Below the pieces are notes generated by a model. It worked only from the letters and a program-made list of their open reading frames with translations. It was not told the origin of the DNA and did not search any database. From assembly GCF_001558695.1 (NCBI RefSeq), contig NZ_LNTU01000034.1, positions 372,001-436,000 of the forward strand: a DNA stretch of 64,000 bases, written 5' to 3'. This DNA is from Paramesorhizobium deserti. GTDB lineage: Bacteria > Pseudomonadota > Alphaproteobacteria > Rhizobiales > Rhizobiaceae. Made by a program: the position numbers and the translations under genes. Below are positions 60,466 to 64,000 of this stretch, in pieces (the stretch's first letter is position 1; the number at the start of each line of letters is the position of its first letter).

Positions 60466-61754
60466 ACGATACCGCCGCTGCCGCCCTTCACCGCCGGGCG
60501 CTCCTTGCCCACCTGCTGCCGATAACCACTGGCGCGATAAGCCGCGATCGGATCGATAGCCCCGCCTGCACGACGTCGTGCTTCGGCGAGAATCGGCTCC
60601 ACATCGATGCGATAAGCCCGCTTCAGCGTCTCGGAGGCCATCAGCGCGTCGTTCTCGTCCTGATAGCCGGAGAGTGCCGCACGATCCACCAGCAGCGCCT
60701 GCGCATAGGCGCGGCGGATTTCGTTGGCGCTGGAGATCAGGCTTTCGATCGGATCGGTGACATTGTGCGACTGGTCGATCATGTGGGCAGGGTGGAAGCC
60801 CTTCACACCACGATGCTCCGCGTCCACCAGCTCGTTGAAGACAAGGAACAGCCGGTAGGGCTCGATGGCCCCGGCATCGAGATCGTCATCGCCATATTTG
60901 GAATCGTTGAAATGGAAGCCGCCCAGCTTGCCGAACTGGATGAGCCGCGCGACGATCATCTCGATATTGGTGTTGGGCGCGTGATGGCCGAGATCAACGA
61001 GGCAGAACGCCTTCTCGCCCAGTGTCGAGGCGATGAGATAGTTCGTGCCCCAATCCTGCACGACTGTCGAATAGAAGGCGGGCTCATACATCTTGTGCTC
61101 GGAGAAGATGCGCCAGTCCTCAGGCAGCTTTTGGTAGATCTTCCCCATCGCCGCAAGATAACGCTCGAACGCTTTCGTGAAATTCGACTGCCCCGGAAAA
61201 TTCGACCCATCGCCGATCCACACCGTCAGCGCCTTGGAGCCGATGGCCTTACCGATCTCGATGCACTCGATATTGTGCTCGACCGCCTGCGCCCGCACGG
61301 CTGCGTCGACATGAGAAAGCGAGCCATATTTATAGGAATGCGGCTGGTCCGGCGCGTCGGAGAAGGTATTGGAATTCATCGCGTCGAAGCCGAGCCCCAG
61401 CGCATCCGCCTTGGCCTTCAACTCCTTCGGGTCCGCCTTGTCCCACGGGATATGCAGCGAGACCGTGGGCGTCGCCCGCGTCAGCTGCTGGATAACGGCG
61501 CAATCATCAAGCTTGTCGAAGATGTTGCGCGGCTCGCCGATGCCGGGAAAGCGGGAAAAGCGGGTGCCGCCGGTGCCGACGCCCCATGAGGGGACCGCGA
61601 CGAAGAACTCGGCCACCTTGGCCGTAATAGCTTCGATATCGACGCCGCGGCGCGCCAGGTTCGCCCCCAGCGCTTCGTAGTCGCTTGTTAGCGCGTTCTC
61701 CCGCTTGGCGTTCTCATCGGTGATGATATCCGCCGCTATTCTTGGCTCAGACAT
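60462..61754 (-). CDS. rhaI: L-rhamnose isomerase, rhizobial type
   Basis: Isomerises L-rhamnose to L-rhamnulose. 430 aa; a metal-dependent TIM barrel of the RhaI/sugar isomerase group, with SWGVGTGGTRFSRFPG, HIPWDKADP, CLVDLGHHAPNTNIE and KLGGFHFNDSKYGDDDLD giving the metal and substrate contacts. It differs from the E. coli RhaA family. GGGAGGA precedes ATG 61754. It follows rhaD after a 197-bp gap that carries a long inverted repeat. Confidence 0.93.
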   Translation of the reverse strand: MSEPRIAADIITDENAKRENALTSDYEALGANLARRGVDIEAITAKVAEFFVAVPSWGVGTGGTRFSRFPGIGEPRNIFDKLDDCAVIQQLTRATPTVSLHIPWDKADPKELKAKADALGLGFDAMNSNTFSDAPDQPHSYKYGSLSHVDAAVRAQAVEHNIECIEIGKAIGSKALTVWIGDGSNFPGQSNFTKAFERYLAAMGKIYQKLPEDWRIFSEHKMYEPAFYSTVVQDWGTNYLIASTLGEKAFCLVDLGHHAPNTNIEMIVARLIQFGKLGGFHFNDSKYGDDDLDAGAIEPYRLFLVFNELVDAEHRGVKGFHPAHMIDQSHNVTDPIESLISSANEIRRAYAQALLVDRAALSGYQDENDALMASETLKRAYRIDVEPILAEARRRAGGAIDPIAAYRASGYRQQVGKERPAVKGGSGGIV

Positions 61755-61782
61755 ATATTCCTCCCTCATTGCCCACTGGAAC

Positions 61783-61937
61783 ACCCCCCTCTGCCCTGCC
61801 GGCCATCTCCCCCTCAAGGGGGAAGATTGGCTGCGTCAAACGTCTCGCCCATTCTGCGACCTCAGCGATTGAGGCCACCATTTATGAAAGCGTAATCTCC
61901 ACCTTGAGGGGGAGATGGCCGGCAGGGCAGAGGAGGG
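61783..61937. repeat. Long inverted repeat (arms ~36 bp) between rhaD and rhaI
   Basis: The left arm (about 61784-61819) and right arm (about 61902-61937) are complementary with a single mismatch; key pieces are CTGCCCTGCCGGCCATCTCC and GGAGATGGCCGGCAGGGCAG. The ~82-base spacer has its own CCTCA/TGAGG palindrome. Looks like a small non-coding mobile or REP-type element; its CCCTCTGCCC family also forms the purH terminator. Confidence 0.65.
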
Positions 61938-61951
61938 TGATTCACACGCGA

Positions 61952-64000
61952 CTACCGCGTAAAACTCTGCGCGTTCCCCGCATCGACATTGACGATATTC
62001 CCCGTCGACTTCGCCGAAGCATCCGACGCGAGGAAATAGATCGCTTCCGCGATATCCTCCGGAAACACATTCAGTTTCAAGAGCGAGCGGTTGCGGTAAT
62101 GCTCTTCCAGATCGCTGACCTCGATCTTCGATGACGCCGCACGCTGTTCGCGCCACTCGCCGTTCCAGATCTTCGAGCCGCGCAGCACCGCATCCGGATT
62201 GACAGTATTGACCCGAATGCCCGCATCCGCGCCTTCCAGCGCCAGGCAGCGCGCCAGATGGATTTCCGCCGCCTTGGCCGTACAATAGGCGGAAGCGCCG
62301 GGTGACGCGGCAAGACCGTTCTTGGACGCGACGAACACCACATTGCCGCCGAGCTTCTGGCGGCGGAACAGCCGGAACGCCTCGCGCGAGACGAGGAAAT
62401 AGCCGGTCGCCAGGATGTCGATATTGCGGTTCCACATCGAAAGCTCTGTCGCCTCGACCGGCGCTGAGGATGCAATGCCCGCATTCGACACGAGGATATC
62501 GAGCCCGCCGAATTCCACCGCCGCATCAGCGAACGCGGAAATCACACCCGCTTCATCGGTGACATTTAGAGCCACGCTGCGCACCACATCGCCGCCAAAC
62601 CGCTTGGCAAAATCCTCATGCGCGCTTGCGAGCGAATCTGCATCGATATCGGCAAGCACGACGCACGCGCCCTCGCCTGCCAGCCGCTCCGCCGTGGCAC
62701 GGCCGATACCGCCCGCCCCGCCGGTGACAAGCGCGATGCGCCCCGCAAGGCTCTTCGGCTTCGGCATGCGCTGAAGCTTCGCTTCCTCCAGCAGCCAATA
62801 TTCGATGTCGAAGGCTTCCTGCTCCGGCAGGCCCTGATATTCGGACACCGTGGATGCTCCGCGCATGACATTGATGGCGTTGACATAGAACTCCCCGGCA
62901 ATGCGCGCCGTCGCCTTGTCGCGGGCAAACGACAGCATGCCGACGCCGGGAACGAGGAAGATCACCGGGTTGGGGTCGCGCATCGCTGGCGAATTGTCGT
63001 GCTTGCACGTCTCGTAATAGCGCGTGTAGTCGGCGCGATAATCCTCCAGCGCCTTTTCCAGCCCTGCTAGCACTGCGTCCACATCCGGCTTCGCCGGGTC
63101 GAAATCCAGCACCAGTGGGCGGATCTTGGTGCGCAGGAAATGGTCGGGGCAGCTTGTGCCAAGCGCCGCCAACGGGCGCAAATCCCTAGAATTGACGAAT
63201 TCGAGAACGGCGTCCTGATCGTCGAAATGCCCCAGCTTGCGCTCCGCCTTGCCGATCATGCCGCGGATGACGGGCATCAGACGCGCGGCGACAGCGCGGC
63301 GCTCGGAAGGTTCAAGGCTTTGGGTTACAGCACCGCCAAACGCCGCCTTGCCCTCCATCCGCTCCGCCAGCCAGCGGATTGCCTTGTTGATCACATCCAG
63401 CGTCAACTCATAGCAGACCTTGGCATCGTCAGCCCATGTGAACAGGCCATGGCTTTCCAGCACCACGCCCTTCGCCTGCGGGTTCGCCTTGACGAAGGCT
63501 TCGAGGTCGAGACCCAGTTGGAATCCCGGCCGCCGCCATGCCAGCCAGCCGATCTCGTCGCCGAAGATTTCCTTGGTCAATTCCCGCGAATTCTTCGAGG
63601 CCGCAATGGCGATAATCGCGTCCGGGTGCATATGGTCCACATGCTTGTACGGCACGAAGCCGTGCAGCGGCGTATCGATGGAGGCGGCGCGGGGATTCAA
63701 ATTGAAAGTGCAGTGCGGCAGGAAGCCGACCATGCGGTCCTCGTCCTCGACGCCTTTGTAAATGCCTTTCAGCGCATTGAGCTTGTCCTGATAAAGAGTC
63801 GCGAAGCCGTCCAGCTTGATCGTGCCGACATCGCCACCCGAGCCCTTGACCCAAAGCACCTGAACCGGCTCCCCGGTCAGCGGGTCCGTTTCTGTCACCT
63901 TGGCGGAGGTATTGCCGCCACCATAATTGGTGATGCGCTTGTCGGCCCCCAGCAGATTGGAGCGGTAGAGCAGCTTGCCTGGTTCGTCCAAAGCTGCCGC
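61952..64000 (-). CDS. rhaD: Bifunctional rhamnulose-1-phosphate aldolase / short-chain dehydrogenase (5' end missing)
   Basis: The rhizobial fused enzyme of rhamnose breakdown: an N-terminal class II aldolase domain (GGGNTSAK, HVDHMHPDAI, ESHGLFTW) that would cleave rhamnulose 1-phosphate, and a C-terminal SDR domain (VTGGAGGIGRATAERL, SNAG, catalytic YCTAK) that would oxidise lactaldehyde. About 680 codons are inside the window and the frame continues past the right edge (AAALDEPGKLL); the TTG at 63991 is not the true start. rhaI follows on the same strand. The kinase, regulator and transporter genes of a rha locus are expected beyond the edge. Confidence 0.92.
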   Translation of the reverse strand, partial: AAALDEPGKLLYRSNLLGADKRITNYGGGNTSAKVTETDPLTGEPVQVLWVKGSGGDVGTIKLDGFATLYQDKLNALKGIYKGVEDEDRMVGFLPHCTFNLNPRAASIDTPLHGFVPYKHVDHMHPDAIIAIAASKNSRELTKEIFGDEIGWLAWRRPGFQLGLDLEAFVKANPQAKGVVLESHGLFTWADDAKVCYELTLDVINKAIRWLAERMEGKAAFGGAVTQSLEPSERRAVAARLMPVIRGMIGKAERKLGHFDDQDAVLEFVNSRDLRPLAALGTSCPDHFLRTKIRPLVLDFDPAKPDVDAVLAGLEKALEDYRADYTRYYETCKHDNSPAMRDPNPVIFLVPGVGMLSFARDKATARIAGEFYVNAINVMRGASTVSEYQGLPEQEAFDIEYWLLEEAKLQRMPKPKSLAGRIALVTGGAGGIGRATAERLAGEGACVVLADIDADSLASAHEDFAKRFGGDVVRSVALNVTDEAGVISAFADAAVEFGGLDILVSNAGIASSAPVEATELSMWNRNIDILATGYFLVSREAFRLFRRQKLGGNVVFVASKNGLAASPGASAYCTAKAAEIHLARCLALEGADAGIRVNTVNPDAVLRGSKIWNGEWREQRAASSKIEVSDLEEHYRNRSLLKLNVFPEDIAEAIYFLASDASAKSTGNIVNVDAGNAQSFTR

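Overview
The window is a GC-rich chromosomal segment of an alphaproteobacterium of the order Hyphomicrobiales (Rhizobiales), most like the Brucellaceae/Phyllobacteriaceae/Rhizobiaceae. The assignment rests on remembered family features, not on a database search: a one-polypeptide pyruvate carboxylase, a complete atpHAGDC operon with a Lys/Ala-rich leader on AtpD, the large (~180 kDa class) NAD-glutamate dehydrogenase, the rhizobial RhaI/RhaD type of rhamnose catabolism, an Usg protein, a DUF1674 protein, and several copies of a palindromic intergenic repeat (core GATCCCGAAAAGTTGCAGAC) seen throughout rhizobial genomes. I do not assign a genus.

Layout. 1-4.3 kb: a DeoR-family repressor cut by the left edge, with a striking 10-bp-periodic operator, behind pyc. 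4.5-10.3 kb: a branched-chain amino-acid ABC transporter (livH-livM-livG-livF, a small membrane protein, and the periplasmic binding protein). 10.6-13.7 kb: a hydroxyproline module (4-hydroxyproline 2-epimerase plus a D-amino-acid dehydrogenase) divergent from a GntR regulator, with a paired GATATATC operator. 13.7-15.1 kb: small envelope proteins and a MarR regulator. 15.2-20.5 kb: the F1 ATP synthase genes. 20.7-29.2 kb: a small membrane protein, priA, a transaldolase-like fsa gene, a highly structured non-coding stretch, an AAA ATPase gene broken by a +1 frameshift, lptE and leuS. 29.3-33.1 kb: yggS, a FUSC-like protein, usg and acs. 33.1-35.2 kb: a LysR/DUF4865 divergent pair, a tiny unlisted ORF behind a near-complete anti-Shine-Dalgarno complement, and a DUF1674 protein. 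35.3-42.9 kb: htpX-rsmB, a heparinase-like protein, purH and an MFS transporter. 43.0-50.7 kb: NAD-glutamate dehydrogenase, two TPM-domain proteins and LemA. 50.7-57.8 kb: pyridoxal kinase, beta-carbonic anhydrase, a lytic transglycosylase, L-lactate permease, ffh, chorismate mutase and rpsP. 58-64 kb: mmsA with its LysR regulator, then rhaI and the bifunctional rhaD, which runs off the right edge.

Most of the window is core metabolism and housekeeping; no phage, plasmid, IS element, CRISPR array, rRNA or tRNA was seen. Accessory-looking parts are the hydroxyproline module, the LysR/DUF4865 pair and the mmsA-rha block. That last block sits where rimM-trmD-rplS would normally follow rpsP, and a 15-codon relic of a second mmsA 3' end lies at the junction. 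The items most worth a second look are the 23-codon ORF at 34.76 kb, the mmsA relic and rpsP operon break at 57.9 kb, the unexplained structured region at 24.3-24.8 kb, the frameshifted ATPase, and the decamer operator at 0.7 kb.
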